From: Burkholderia sp. WP9
GTDB lineage: Bacteria > Pseudomonadota > Gammaproteobacteria > Burkholderiales > Burkholderiaceae
NCBI RefSeq assembly: GCF_900104795.1
Contig: NZ_FNTG01000002.1
Span: 3,100,001 to 3,164,000, forward strand
Length of the DNA: 64,000 nucleotides
Reading direction: 5' to 3'
The translations under genes and the position numbers were made by a program. Under the pieces are notes generated by a model. That model was not told the DNA's origin and did no database searches. It saw nothing but the letters and a program-made list of their open reading frames with translations. This document shows, in pieces, positions 54,613 to 63,677 of this stretch (within the stretch, counting starts at the first letter, position 1; every line of letters begins with the position of its first letter).

Positions 54613-56085
54613 TTACTCTGTGCCTTGCGATGACACCGCCAGTGCCGTGCGATCCCACCCGCCGCCAAGTGCTTTCAGCAACTGCACGCTTGCTTCCACA
54701 CGTCTTGCCTGAACCTGCGCTTCGGTGCGCTGGTTGGTCAGCGCAATGGTTTGCTCGGTGACGACGTCGAGATAACTGACGGCGCCGGCCTGATAGCGGT
54801 TCTGGGTGAGCTTGAGCGAGAGTTCCGCGGCGGCCGTGGCGCGCCGTTGGCTTTGCGCTTCGCTCGCGAGCGAGTCGAGCGCCGAAAGCTGGTCCTCGAC
54901 CTGCTGGAAAGCGACCAACACGGTTTGCCTATAGTCGGCCACCGAGCCGTCGTACTGCGCCGTGGCGCCCTTTAGCGCCGCTGTGCGCTTGCCGCCGTCG
55001 AACAGCGTGCCCACCAGTTGCGGACCGATCGACCAGAACAGACTCGGCGCGGTTAGCCATGGAGAGAAGAAGGTGCTCTCGAGCCCGACGCTCGCGCTAA
55101 GCGTGAGGTCCGGATAGAACGCCGCCTTCGCCTGACCGATCTGCGCGTTGGCCGCAGCCACGCGCCGCTCCGCCGCCGCGATGTCCGGGCGGCGTTCCAG
55201 CAATTGTGACGGCACGCCCGCCGGAATCTGCGGCACGGGAATGGCTTCGATATTCGGCGGCAGCGAGAAGGACGACGCAGGCACGCCGATCAGCGTCGCG
55301 ATGGCATGCGTCAGCTGGGCGCGTTGCACCTCGATATCGGTGGCTTGCGAGCGGGTGCTTTCCAGTTGCGCTTCGGCTTGCGCGGTAGCGGAGGCGTCGA
55401 TGGCGCCGTCGGCCAGTTGCTGCCTGAGAATATTCAGCGCCGCAGCGTAGGCGCTCACGCTGTCGTCGAGTAGCTTCTTCTGGATGTTGAGCGCACGCAG
55501 CGCGAAGTAGTCGCGCGCGAGATCGGTGCTCATCGAAAGTCGGACTGCCTCGAGATCGGCTTCGCTGGCCTGGGCGGAATCGCGCGCGTTTGTCACGGCG
55601 TCGCGTACGCGTCCGAACAGGTCCGGTTCCCACGAGGCGGCTACACCCATCGAATAATCGGGCACGGTCTTGCCGGCGAGGGAATGGCCCTCCACGTTTT
55701 GCGAGAGACGTGTACGCGATTGTGCGGCGCCGGCCGTCACGGTCGGCAGAAAGCCGGAGTGCTGGTAATCGATCAGCGCGCGTGCCTGCTGCAATTGCGC
55801 GACGGCTTTTTGCACGCTCTGATTCGACACCGGCAGCTGATCTTCGAGCTGATTCAGTTCAGGATCGTTGAAGACCGTCCACCAGTCGCCGCGTGGCTGC
55901 GTATCGACTGGTGTTGCAACGGCCCAGCCGGATGCCGCCTGCGCGGGGCGGGTGGGCGCCGCGTAGCGATCCGGCACGGCCGTCTCGGGCACCTTATAGG
56001 CGGGCAAGGTGGAGCATGCCGTCAGCGCGCATGCCACAACGGTCGCCAAGGTCTTGCGTAGGAATGTCAGGGGCAGGGCGCGCAT
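54613..56085 (-). CDS. RND efflux outer-membrane lipoprotein (NodT/OprM family)
   Basis: An outer-membrane channel protein of about 490 residues in the TolC/NodT family. The start at 56085 ('MRALPLTFLRKTLATVVACA') gives a lipoprotein signal with lipobox LTAC (Cys24). An ATG at 56112 would overlap the adaptor stop. Two outer-membrane-efflux repeats are seen, with the family phrases 'GLFGRVRDAV'-like 'PDLFGRVRDAVTNARD' and 'LERRPDIAAAERRVAAANAQIGQAKAAFYPDL'. It is the last gene of the efflux operon and forms the exit duct. Confidence 0.92.
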   Translation of the reverse strand: MRALPLTFLRKTLATVVACALTACSTLPAYKVPETAVPDRYAAPTRPAQAASGWAVATPVDTQPRGDWWTVFNDPELNQLEDQLPVSNQSVQKAVAQLQQARALIDYQHSGFLPTVTAGAAQSRTRLSQNVEGHSLAGKTVPDYSMGVAASWEPDLFGRVRDAVTNARDSAQASEADLEAVRLSMSTDLARDYFALRALNIQKKLLDDSVSAYAAALNILRQQLADGAIDASATAQAEAQLESTRSQATDIEVQRAQLTHAIATLIGVPASSFSLPPNIEAIPVPQIPAGVPSQLLERRPDIAAAERRVAAANAQIGQAKAAFYPDLTLSASVGLESTFFSPWLTAPSLFWSIGPQLVGTLFDGGKRTAALKGATAQYDGSVADYRQTVLVAFQQVEDQLSALDSLASEAQSQRRATAAAELSLKLTQNRYQAGAVSYLDVVTEQTIALTNQRTEAQVQARRVEASVQLLKALGGGWDRTALAVSSQGTE

Positions 56086-56111
56086 GGTCGGCTTCCTTGG
56101 GATGAACGGCA

Positions 56112-57401
56112 TTAGCCGTGTGCAGCCGACGCGGCGGAGGCGGCCTTAGTGACATCGGCAGCGGCAGCGGGCGCCATCACCTGCACGGCCTCGCCTGCGG
56201 TGATCGCATCGCCAGGGTTGTCGATCACGCGATCGGTCGCGGTGAGACCGGTGGCGATCTCGACGTAGGTGCCGAAATCGCGGCCGATCGTCACGGTCTT
56301 CAGCGCGACCAGGTTGTTATCGCCGACCACGGCCACGGTCACGCCGGTCGGACGGAACAGCAAGGCACTTACCGGCAGCTCGAGTGCGGGATGCTCGGTG
56401 TCGAGGGCAAGATGGACCTGCACATAAGCGCCGGGACGCAACGCGCCGTCCTTGTTGTCCACGTCGACTTCCACGCGCATCGTGCGGCTCGATGGGTCGA
56501 TCACGTCGGAACTGCGCGCGACCCGCGCCGGGAACTGGCGGCCGGGATACTGCTGGGTCGTCAGATAAACCTGCGTTCCCACGCTGACGAAGCTCGCGTC
56601 GTTTTGCGGAATGTCGGTGAAAGTACGCAACACATCCGTCTGCGCGATGTGGAACAACTCGTTGGCGGGCGCGGCGAGCCCGGGCGTGCCGCCCGCCGTG
56701 ACCAGCGCTCCCACATCCACGTTGCGCACCGTGATCACGCCATCGAACGGCGCGGTGACTTTCTCGTACGACACCATCTCCGTGAGGCGCGCGACATTTG
56801 CCTGCGCCGACGCCAGCGTCGCGTGTTTGGCCTGCATGTCGGCCGTTTTGCTGTCCGCGTCCTGCTGCGAGACGGACTGCGTTTGCAGCATCTGCTGCCA
56901 GCGTTGCGCGGTGGTATTGGCGTAGTTGTAGTTGGCTTGCGCAGTGGCCGCATCGGCGCGCGCCTGCTGCAATTGCGCGTCGAGTTCCGGCGTTTCGATG
57001 GTGGCGAGCAACTGGCCGGCTTTCACCTTGGCGCCGATATCGCTGGTCCAGTGCTGGATGTAGCCGCTGGTTCGCGCATACACCGAGGCATCCGCATAGG
57101 GCATGACGGCGCCCGGCAGCAGCAATTCTTGCGAAGCCGGCGCGTGGCCGGGCGAGACGACCTTGACCGTCAGCGCGGTTTGCGCGGCAACCTGTTGGTC
57201 CAGCGCCGAACTGGCCCGCAAGCGCGGCACGATGCCGATGATCAGCAGCACAGCGGCGACGCCCGCGAGAATCAGCGGCAGACGGTAGCGGCGCAGTGCG
57301 CCGGCGCGGACGGTCTCGCGTGGCGGCGCCGGGCGCAGGGTAGGCAGACCTGCGCTGGTGACGGCGCCGTCGTGTTCCGGAGTGGCATCAGGCGTGTTCA
57401 T
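56112..57401 (-). CDS. RND efflux periplasmic adaptor (HlyD/MFP family)
   Basis: A 429-residue membrane-fusion protein. A single membrane anchor lies at about residues 41-62 after a cytoplasmic tail. The lipoyl half-motifs ('GAKVKAGQLLATIETPELDAQLQQARADAATAQ' and 'TAPFDGVITVRNVDVGALV') surround the alpha-hairpin. The C-terminal barrel has 'LRPGAYVQVHLAL'. It links the pump and the outer-membrane channel. It lies 25 bp after the pump gene. Confidence 0.92.
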   Translation of the reverse strand: MNTPDATPEHDGAVTSAGLPTLRPAPPRETVRAGALRRYRLPLILAGVAAVLLIIGIVPRLRASSALDQQVAAQTALTVKVVSPGHAPASQELLLPGAVMPYADASVYARTSGYIQHWTSDIGAKVKAGQLLATIETPELDAQLQQARADAATAQANYNYANTTAQRWQQMLQTQSVSQQDADSKTADMQAKHATLASAQANVARLTEMVSYEKVTAPFDGVITVRNVDVGALVTAGGTPGLAAPANELFHIAQTDVLRTFTDIPQNDASFVSVGTQVYLTTQQYPGRQFPARVARSSDVIDPSSRTMRVEVDVDNKDGALRPGAYVQVHLALDTEHPALELPVSALLFRPTGVTVAVVGDNNLVALKTVTIGRDFGTYVEIATGLTATDRVIDNPGDAITAGEAVQVMAPAAAADVTKAASAASAAHG

Positions 57402-57426
57402 GATGGAGTCCTATCGTGGGCATTGG

Positions 57427-60400
57427 TTATTGAGCCTGGCTAGCGGTGGTAGCGGTGGTAGCCGTGGTAGCGGCCTGGCGGGCGCGGCGCTTCGCGAGCA
57501 GGCTGTGAACCAGCGCGAACACCACCGGCACGAACAGCAGCGTGGAAATCGTGCCGATGCCGAGGCCGCCGATCACGGCGCGGCCGAGCGGTGCGTTCTG
57601 TTCGCCGCCATCGCCGAGACCGAGTGCCATCGGCATCATGCCGATCAGCATGGCGAGCGCCGTCATCAGGACGGGACGGAAGCGGCTGAAGCCGGCCTCG
57701 AGTGCGGCGACGAGCGGATCGGCGCCTTGCTGCAACAACTCGCGCGCAGTGTTGATCACCAGAATGCTGTTCGCCGTGGCGATGCCGATGCAGAGAATCG
57801 TGCCGGTCAAGGCAGGCACGCTGAGCGTGGTGTGAGTGGTGAACAACATCCACGAGATACCCGCGAGCGAGCCGGGCAAGCCGCTCACGATGATGAGCGG
57901 ATCGAGCCACGACTGGAAGTTCACCACCATCAGCAGATAGACAAGCGCGATTGCGAAGATCAGGCCGGTTTCGAGGCCGCCGAACGATTCGTTCATCGAT
58001 TGAACCTGGCCGCGGATCACGATCGACGAACCCGGCGGCAACTCGGCGCGCGCCGCATCGACGAGATGCGATACGTCCGTGGCGACGCCGCCCAGATCGC
58101 GCCCTTGCGTCGACGCGAAAATGTCGAGCACCGGCTGCACGTTGTAGTGCGAGACGACCGCTTGCTGCGTGCTGCGCGACATCGTACCGAGTGTGCCGAG
58201 CAGATTCTGTGGACCGGTGGTGAGGCCGAAGGTCGTGATTGGAATGTTCGCGAGCGTTTGCAGCGAGTGAATGTCGTACTGTGGCACTTCCGCCATCAAT
58301 GGATAGCTCACGCCGTTCTTCGGATCGAGCCAGAAGTTCGGTGTGGTTTGCGAGCTGCCGGACAGGGCGATCAGCAGGTTCTGCGCGACGTCGCGTTGCG
58401 TGAGGCCGGCCTGAATGGCCTTGGTGCGATCCACGTCCACGTCGATGGCGGGTTCGTCGCCCGGTTGCTGGATGCGGGCATCGACGAGACCGCGCACGCC
58501 GCGCAGTTTTGCCAGCAGGCGATCCGCCACGACGCGATTTTCTTCGAGCTTGTTGCCGACGATCTGGATATCGATCGGCGCGGGCAGGCCGAAGTTGAGA
58601 ATCTGGCTGACGATATCGGCCGGCAGGAACGAAAATGTCACGCCGGGAAACGACGCGTTCAGCACGTTGCGCAGCTTCGCCACATAGCCCGCGGTCGAGC
58701 CGGCGCCGGGCTTGAGCGTCAGCATGATGTCGGCATCTTCCGGGCCGACCGGATCGGAAGAGTCGTAGGTCAGGTTGATACCGCTGACGGGCACGCCGAT
58801 ATTGTCGAGCACAGCCGCCTGATCCTGTTTGGGAATTACGCTGCTGATTTTCGCTTCGACTTCGTCGGTGATGCGGGCGGTCTGTTCGATTCGGGTTCCG
58901 GTGGGCGCGCGCAGATGCAGACGGATTTCTCCGGTATCGACGGCGGGGAAGAAGTCGCGCCCCGCGAACGGAATCAGCGCGAACGAACTGAAACACAGCA
59001 CGAGGAAGATCGGAATGAAGCGGCCACGATGAGCAATCGCGCCTTGCAGAACGTTGCGATAGCCGCCGCGAAATGCCTCGAAGCGGTGTTCGAAACGCGC
59101 CTGAAACCGGACCAGCGCGCCGAACCGTCCTTGTGCGGCTTTACCGTCTTTCGAAGGCGCGCGCATCAAATACATCGCGAGTGTCGGAATCAACGTGCGC
59201 GAGAAGAAATACGACGCGCACATGGCAAACACCACGGCTTCCGCGAGTGGCACGAACAGATAGCGCGCCACACCCGAGAGTAGGAACATCGGCACGAACA
59301 CGATGCAGATCGACAGCGTGGACACGAAGGTCGGCACGGCAATCTCGCCCGAGCCGTTCAGGATCGCATCGTGTAAGGGCTCGCCGGTTTCCAGATGATG
59401 CGTGATGTTCTCGATCGCGACGGTGGCGTCGTCGACCAGAATTCCGACTGCCAGGGCGAGTCCACCCAGCGTCATGATGTTGATGGTCTCGCCAAGAGCG
59501 GACAGCGCGATCAGCGATGTCAGCACAGCGAGAGGTATTGATACGGCAATGATCAGCGTGGCGCGCCAACTGCCGAGAAACAGCAGGATCATCACGGCAG
59601 TCAGGCAGGCCGCGATCAACGCTTCACGCACCACGCCGGTGATCGCCGACTTCACGAATAGCGACTGATCCGAAAGCGGCGTGATGACCAGTGCCTTCGG
59701 CAAACCTGCGGCGATCTTCGGCAGCATGTCCTTGACTTGCTGAATGATCGTGAGCGTCGAGGCGCTGCCGGTTTTTTCCACTTGCAGCAACGCCGCTCGC
59801 TTGCCGTCGCTGCGCACGATATTGGTTTGCGGCGCATAGCCGTCGATCACGTGCGCCACGTCACGCACGTACACCACCGCGCCGTTGATCGTCTTGATCG
59901 GCAGATCGTTCAGCGCGGCGACCGTGTTGGTGCTGCCGTTCATTTGCACGTTGTATTCGCGGGTGCCGATCTTCGCGGTGCCACCCGGCAAGATGAGGTT
60001 CTGCGCATTCACGGCGTTGACCACGTCAGCCGGCGCGAGGCCTTTTGCCTGCAATGCCTGCGGATTGAGTTCGACCATGATCTGGCGGATCTTGCCGCCG
60101 AACGGCAGCGGCACGGCCGCGCCTTGCACGGTGGCGAGCTGGGTTCGGATGAAGCTGTTGCCGAGGTCGTACAGCGTCTGTTCGGGAAGCGTATTGCTCG
60201 ATAGGCCGAGCTGAAGTACCGGTACCGTGGAGGCGTTGTAGGTGATGATGTTCGGCGGCAGCGTGCCCGGCGGCAGCACGCGCAGAATCGACGCAGAGTT
60301 CGAGGCGGCTTCGGCGATGGCGCGGTTGATGTCGGCGCCGGGGTGGAAAAAGATCTTCACCACCGACACGCCGTTGAGCGATTGCGATTCGATATGTTCG

Positions 60401-60633
60401 ATATCGTCCACGTCGGTGGTCAGCGCGCGTTCGTAGTTCGATGTGATCCGATGCGCCATATCTTCGGCGGAAAAGCCGTTGTACGACCAGACAATGCTGA
60501 CCACCGGAATGTTGATATTCGGAAAGATGTCCGTCGGAGTGCGGATGATCGCCAGCGGGCCGAGGATGAATAGCAGCACGGCCAGCACGATGAACGTATA
60601 CGGTCGTTGCAAGGCAAGTCTGACGATCCACAT
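57427..60633 (-). CDS. RND efflux pump inner-membrane transporter (AcrB-type)
   Basis: A 1068-residue proton-driven efflux transporter with twelve membrane helices and two large periplasmic loops. The start 'MWIVRLALQRPYTFIVLAVLLFILG' and 'TPTDIFPNINIPVVSIVWSYNG' are typical. The proton-relay acidic pair is in helix 4 ('GILVDDATVAIENI'). It differs from classical HAE1 pumps in gene order: the pump comes first, then the adaptor and the outer-membrane protein. Substrates cannot be predicted. The C-terminal tail has a Thr/Ala repeat ('TTATTATTA'). Confidence 0.93.
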   Translation of the reverse strand: MWIVRLALQRPYTFIVLAVLLFILGPLAIIRTPTDIFPNINIPVVSIVWSYNGFSAEDMAHRITSNYERALTTDVDDIEHIESQSLNGVSVVKIFFHPGADINRAIAEAASNSASILRVLPPGTLPPNIITYNASTVPVLQLGLSSNTLPEQTLYDLGNSFIRTQLATVQGAAVPLPFGGKIRQIMVELNPQALQAKGLAPADVVNAVNAQNLILPGGTAKIGTREYNVQMNGSTNTVAALNDLPIKTINGAVVYVRDVAHVIDGYAPQTNIVRSDGKRAALLQVEKTGSASTLTIIQQVKDMLPKIAAGLPKALVITPLSDQSLFVKSAITGVVREALIAACLTAVMILLFLGSWRATLIIAVSIPLAVLTSLIALSALGETINIMTLGGLALAVGILVDDATVAIENITHHLETGEPLHDAILNGSGEIAVPTFVSTLSICIVFVPMFLLSGVARYLFVPLAEAVVFAMCASYFFSRTLIPTLAMYLMRAPSKDGKAAQGRFGALVRFQARFEHRFEAFRGGYRNVLQGAIAHRGRFIPIFLVLCFSSFALIPFAGRDFFPAVDTGEIRLHLRAPTGTRIEQTARITDEVEAKISSVIPKQDQAAVLDNIGVPVSGINLTYDSSDPVGPEDADIMLTLKPGAGSTAGYVAKLRNVLNASFPGVTFSFLPADIVSQILNFGLPAPIDIQIVGNKLEENRVVADRLLAKLRGVRGLVDARIQQPGDEPAIDVDVDRTKAIQAGLTQRDVAQNLLIALSGSSQTTPNFWLDPKNGVSYPLMAEVPQYDIHSLQTLANIPITTFGLTTGPQNLLGTLGTMSRSTQQAVVSHYNVQPVLDIFASTQGRDLGGVATDVSHLVDAARAELPPGSSIVIRGQVQSMNESFGGLETGLIFAIALVYLLMVVNFQSWLDPLIIVSGLPGSLAGISWMLFTTHTTLSVPALTGTILCIGIATANSILVINTARELLQQGADPLVAALEAGFSRFRPVLMTALAMLIGMMPMALGLGDGGEQNAPLGRAVIGGLGIGTISTLLFVPVVFALVHSLLAKRRARQAATTATTATTASQAQ

Positions 60634-60998
60634 GACGGATTCCTGATGACGGAAGCCTGATGAGTTCAGGCGGATGTTGCACAGGGGACGGATAGTGTTG
60701 TCGAGTGAGCCGGAGCGGTCACTGGTTATGGCAGGAGATTAGCGTCTTTCGAACTGCGAGGATTCGCTGCGAGGCACTGACTTTGCGAATTCGCACGACG
60801 GCTGTACGCGAACGATGCGGCGGCGCAAAAAAAACAGAGCGCCAACGGTGAGACCGCAGGCGAGCAGTCGGTATAGCCGTGCGAATACGACAATTACGGG
60901 CGATCAGAAAGATCGCGCTCGCCGGCTATCGCCAATACTGCTCTGACGTTCGGCACACCGGCAGACACCGGTCAATCACCTCGAAAGGAGCAATAGCA
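60634..60998. other. Intergenic region upstream of the efflux operon
   Basis: About 365 bp holding the efflux operon promoter (minus strand) and the former promoter of the hydrolase relic (plus strand). No regulator gene or clear operator dyad is recognised. Confidence 0.4.
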
Positions 60999-61135
60999 AT
61001 GGCATATTTCACTACCAGAGACGGCACGGAAATCTATTAAAAGGATTGGGTACAGGCCAAACGATTACGTTCTCCCACGGCTGGCCGCTTGACGCGGACG
61101 CATGGGACGCGCAGATGATGTTCCTCGCGCCGATT
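60999..61135 (+). pseudogene. Alpha/beta-hydrolase (non-heme chloroperoxidase) fragment
   Basis: Behind an intact AAAGGAG site, the ATG at 60999 begins '[13 protein letters not shown]'. It then meets a TAA where TAC would be expected, and a one-base loss follows. In the shifted frame '[26 protein letters not shown]' is readable. This is the N-terminus of non-heme chloroperoxidase/arylesterase hydrolases. The remaining 230 residues, with the catalytic Ser, are missing. Confidence 0.78.
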
Positions 61136-61202
61136 TGCATGGCAGGTTTGGCCAGCTTGCGAGGATCGAACGACAGGCCGGCGGAAGCAACGCGGCAGAA
61201 AG

Positions 61203-61225
61203 AAAAAAGGCCCGCATGGCGGGCC
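61203..61225 (-). terminator. Rho-independent terminator of the porin gene
   Basis: On the minus strand a perfect hairpin GGCCCGC-CAT-GCGGGCC (plus-strand 61209-61225) is followed by a T-run (the A-run at 61203-61208). It lies about 130 bp past the porin stop codon at 61357. Confidence 0.8.
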
Positions 61226-61356
61226 GAATCCACATCAGGAGGAGACATAGAGGAGACGAAAGAAGTGTAAACCTCGCTCACGAAAAATGCAGCGAGGGAT
61301 CCGGCAACACAGTGTTGCGCGAGACTGAACAGTGAAGCGGCACCTTGCAGCAACCG

Positions 61357-62472
61357 CTAGAACGTGTGCCGCATCCCGAGCGTCGTCACCATCTGCCGAT
61401 TCGTTGACGACGAGGTGTAGCCCTGAATATCCGCCAGCGCGCCCCCGCCGGCTTGCTGCAGGTAGACCATCAGCGCAATGTCGGTTCGCTTGGACAGGTA
61501 GTAGTCGGCGACGAGGTTGAGCTCGTTCCACTTCGGTTTCTTGCCCGTAATGGTGTAGTCACCGGTCGTATAAACGTACGCCGCGCCAAGCAGGAAATCA
61601 GGGCGGACATAGTAATTCGCGCTCAGGCTGAAGTTCTGTATGTTCAGGTGCTGACCGTCGAGATAGTTGAAGTTGACGTCGGTATAAAGCGCGCCGAGCT
61701 TCAGCAAGCCAAAGCTGTAAAAACCACCCGTGCCGAAGATTCGCTGTTTCTTCGCGTAGGCGTGGGTGCCCAAAGCGCTGCGGTCGAACGTCAGGTAGGT
61801 GGGCGAATAATCGGTATCGATGGCGCCGGTCGGGTTGGTCGCACTATACGGCGAATCGAACTCCGTGTACGCGACGTTCCAGTTCAGGCTGCCATAGTTG
61901 TAGCTCGCGCCCGCGCCGAAGCTGCGGTTGTCGTTGAAACCGGTTGTCGAGTTACTGAAGCCGTACTGCGCAGTGGCCTGGAAACCTGCGATCTTCTGCG
62001 ATGTGTACTTGATCGAGTTGTTGACGTGCAGGTTGGCGTACGTGTTGTCGTTGTCGCCAATCGTGCCATTCCAGTTGTACGCGGTGTTCAGGCCGAGCAG
62101 GTCTTCCACGGTGTCGTATTGCCGCCCGAACGTGAGCGTGCCCCACTTCGTATTGGTCACGCCGATATACGATTGACGGCCGAATAAGCGGGCATTAAAT
62201 GAAGCATTGCCGTTATAGATATTGAAGCCGTTCTCCAGCGTGAAGATGACGCTGGTGCCGCCGCCGATATCTTCCTTGCCGCGCAGCCCCCATCGCGGCG
62301 ACTGGTTCGTGCCGCTGACAGCCTGATAGGTGTGGTGGCCGCCCTGATTGGTCGAAAAAGCCCAGCCACCGGAAATAAGCCCGTAAAGCGTGACACTGCT
62401 CTGCGCGAAAGCACTCGAACAGATCGTCGCCACGCCGAAGCCGCACGCAATGAGCGATACTCTGATTTTCAT
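61357..62472 (-). CDS. Outer-membrane trimeric porin (Gram-negative porin family)
   Basis: A 371-residue beta-barrel porin for passive diffusion of small solutes. The Sec signal peptide is residues 1-23 (cleavage after 'SSAFA'), the mature protein begins 'QSSVTLYGLISGGWAF', and the last residue is Phe ('LGMRHTF'), the outer-membrane assembly signal. The 'TFGRQYDTVEDLLGL' constriction-loop region is typical of beta-proteobacterial porins. A terminator follows. Upstream sequence (62473-62868) should contain its promoter. Confidence 0.93.
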   Translation of the reverse strand: MKIRVSLIACGFGVATICSSAFAQSSVTLYGLISGGWAFSTNQGGHHTYQAVSGTNQSPRWGLRGKEDIGGGTSVIFTLENGFNIYNGNASFNARLFGRQSYIGVTNTKWGTLTFGRQYDTVEDLLGLNTAYNWNGTIGDNDNTYANLHVNNSIKYTSQKIAGFQATAQYGFSNSTTGFNDNRSFGAGASYNYGSLNWNVAYTEFDSPYSATNPTGAIDTDYSPTYLTFDRSALGTHAYAKKQRIFGTGGFYSFGLLKLGALYTDVNFNYLDGQHLNIQNFSLSANYYVRPDFLLGAAYVYTTGDYTITGKKPKWNELNLVADYYLSKRTDIALMVYLQQAGGGALADIQGYTSSSTNRQMVTTLGMRHTF

Positions 62473-62868
62473 CTCTTTACCTAAAATATAAATATCTGAA
62501 CAGAAGCTTGAGCTTGCGTGAGCAGCCGGATTTTTCTGACCTGATTGAGGCTATCGATCGATAAATAATGCGATGGTTTGGCTCGTCGGTACGGGTGAAC
62601 GCGCGCGGACTGCGCAAGGTCGACGACGCCTCCGGGCCGGCTGAGACTTCTAGTGGCGCAGCCTCGGGTGAGAGTTCGCTGAGCCAGTTCGCAGGTTATT
62701 CACTCCAAAAAAATAGATATATGGGGTGAAAATGCAACGCAGCATTGCGTTGTCTGCGATGCAGGCGCGGGGCATCGTATCGGGAGGCGACGCGCGAACA
62801 TAGGCCAGCATGCACATGAACATGCGCTTACTCAGGAATGTCCGTGTCGTTCAGGTCACACACTCACG
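62473..62868. other. Intergenic region upstream of porin
   Basis: About 395 bp between the porin and a LysR gene, both on the minus strand. It is expected to hold the porin promoter. I see no gene or convincing hairpin. Confidence 0.4.
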
Positions 62869-63633
62869 TCACAGCGCGTCGCCTTGCAATACAGGGTTCG
62901 CTGCGTACATGGTGCTGAGGAATTCAATGAATACCTTGAGTTTTTTTGGAAGGTGCCGGTTCGGCACGTACAGCACCGAGCCTCTCATCTGCACCACCCT
63001 CGCTTCTGCGTCGACCATGAAATCCCAGTTGCGCGCACGCCCGGTATCCGCCGATACGTAGTTCACGCCGAGGTGGCGATCGAGGTCGTCGATCGTTTCG
63101 GGCATGCCATGCAGCGCGAGATAATCGGGCGACGCGCACGTGCAGGTTTGCATCATCCCGATACGCTTCGCGACCAGACCCGAATCGTCCAGCGTACCCA
63201 CTCGCACGACGCAGTCGACGCCTTCACCGACCACGTCCACGTGACGATCCGTCAGCCCGAGCTCAAGGTCGATGTCAGGATACTGCGCGACAAAGGCCGG
63301 TAGCGCGGGGATGACGATATGCTTGGCCATCGCCATTGGCAGGTTGACTTTCACGCGCCCTTGCGGCGAGACCTTGGCATGCGAGAGCGAGCCTTCCATA
63401 TCATCGATCTCGTTGAGGACGCTGACGCAGCGCTCGTAGTACATGCGCCCGTCTTCGGTAAGCGACACTTTGCGAGTCGTTCTTTGCAGCAGCCTGCAAC
63501 CCAGGCGATGCTCCAGCCCTTGCAGAAGCCTGGAGACCTTCGGCGCGGTCGAGCCGAAGGAGTCGGCCGCCTTCGTCAGGCTTCCCGCCTCGACGATCCG
63601 GACGAACACTCTCATTGCGTAAAGCGTGTCCAT
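62869..63633 (-). CDS. LysR-type regulator with internal deletion
   Basis: A 254-residue LysR-type protein; the usual length is about 300. The helix-turn-helix (residues 1-60, 'GSLTKAADSFGSTAPKVSRLLQGLE') and the first effector subdomain are normal. After 'VVQMRGSVLYV' the sequence jumps to 'PNRHLPKKLKVFIEFLS', which belongs to the very C-terminus. The second part of the effector domain (around the usual 'N...G.GL' loop, 45-50 residues) is missing without loss of frame. DNA binding may persist but ligand response is doubtful. It might once have controlled the adjacent porin. Confidence 0.8.
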   Translation of the reverse strand: MDTLYAMRVFVRIVEAGSLTKAADSFGSTAPKVSRLLQGLEHRLGCRLLQRTTRKVSLTEDGRMYYERCVSVLNEIDDMEGSLSHAKVSPQGRVKVNLPMAMAKHIVIPALPAFVAQYPDIDLELGLTDRHVDVVGEGVDCVVRVGTLDDSGLVAKRIGMMQTCTCASPDYLALHGMPETIDDLDRHLGVNYVSADTGRARNWDFMVDAEARVVQMRGSVLYVPNRHLPKKLKVFIEFLSTMYAANPVLQGDAL

Positions 63634-63677
63634 TCAAGGTCTCCCTTTCTCACGGTTTGGGTGTTACGCGCGTATCG

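Noticed and set aside
57431..57475. Short tandem GGTAGC/GGTAGT-like repeats at the RND pump 3' end as a regulatory microsatellite
   Set aside because: They are inside the coding frame and encode the Thr/Ala tail of the pump; probably a neutral tail repeat.
57358..59283. 641-residue open frame on the plus strand opposite the RND pump gene
   Set aside because: Arg/His/Gln-rich antisense shadow of a high-GC gene; the minus strand encodes an unmistakable AcrB-type pump.
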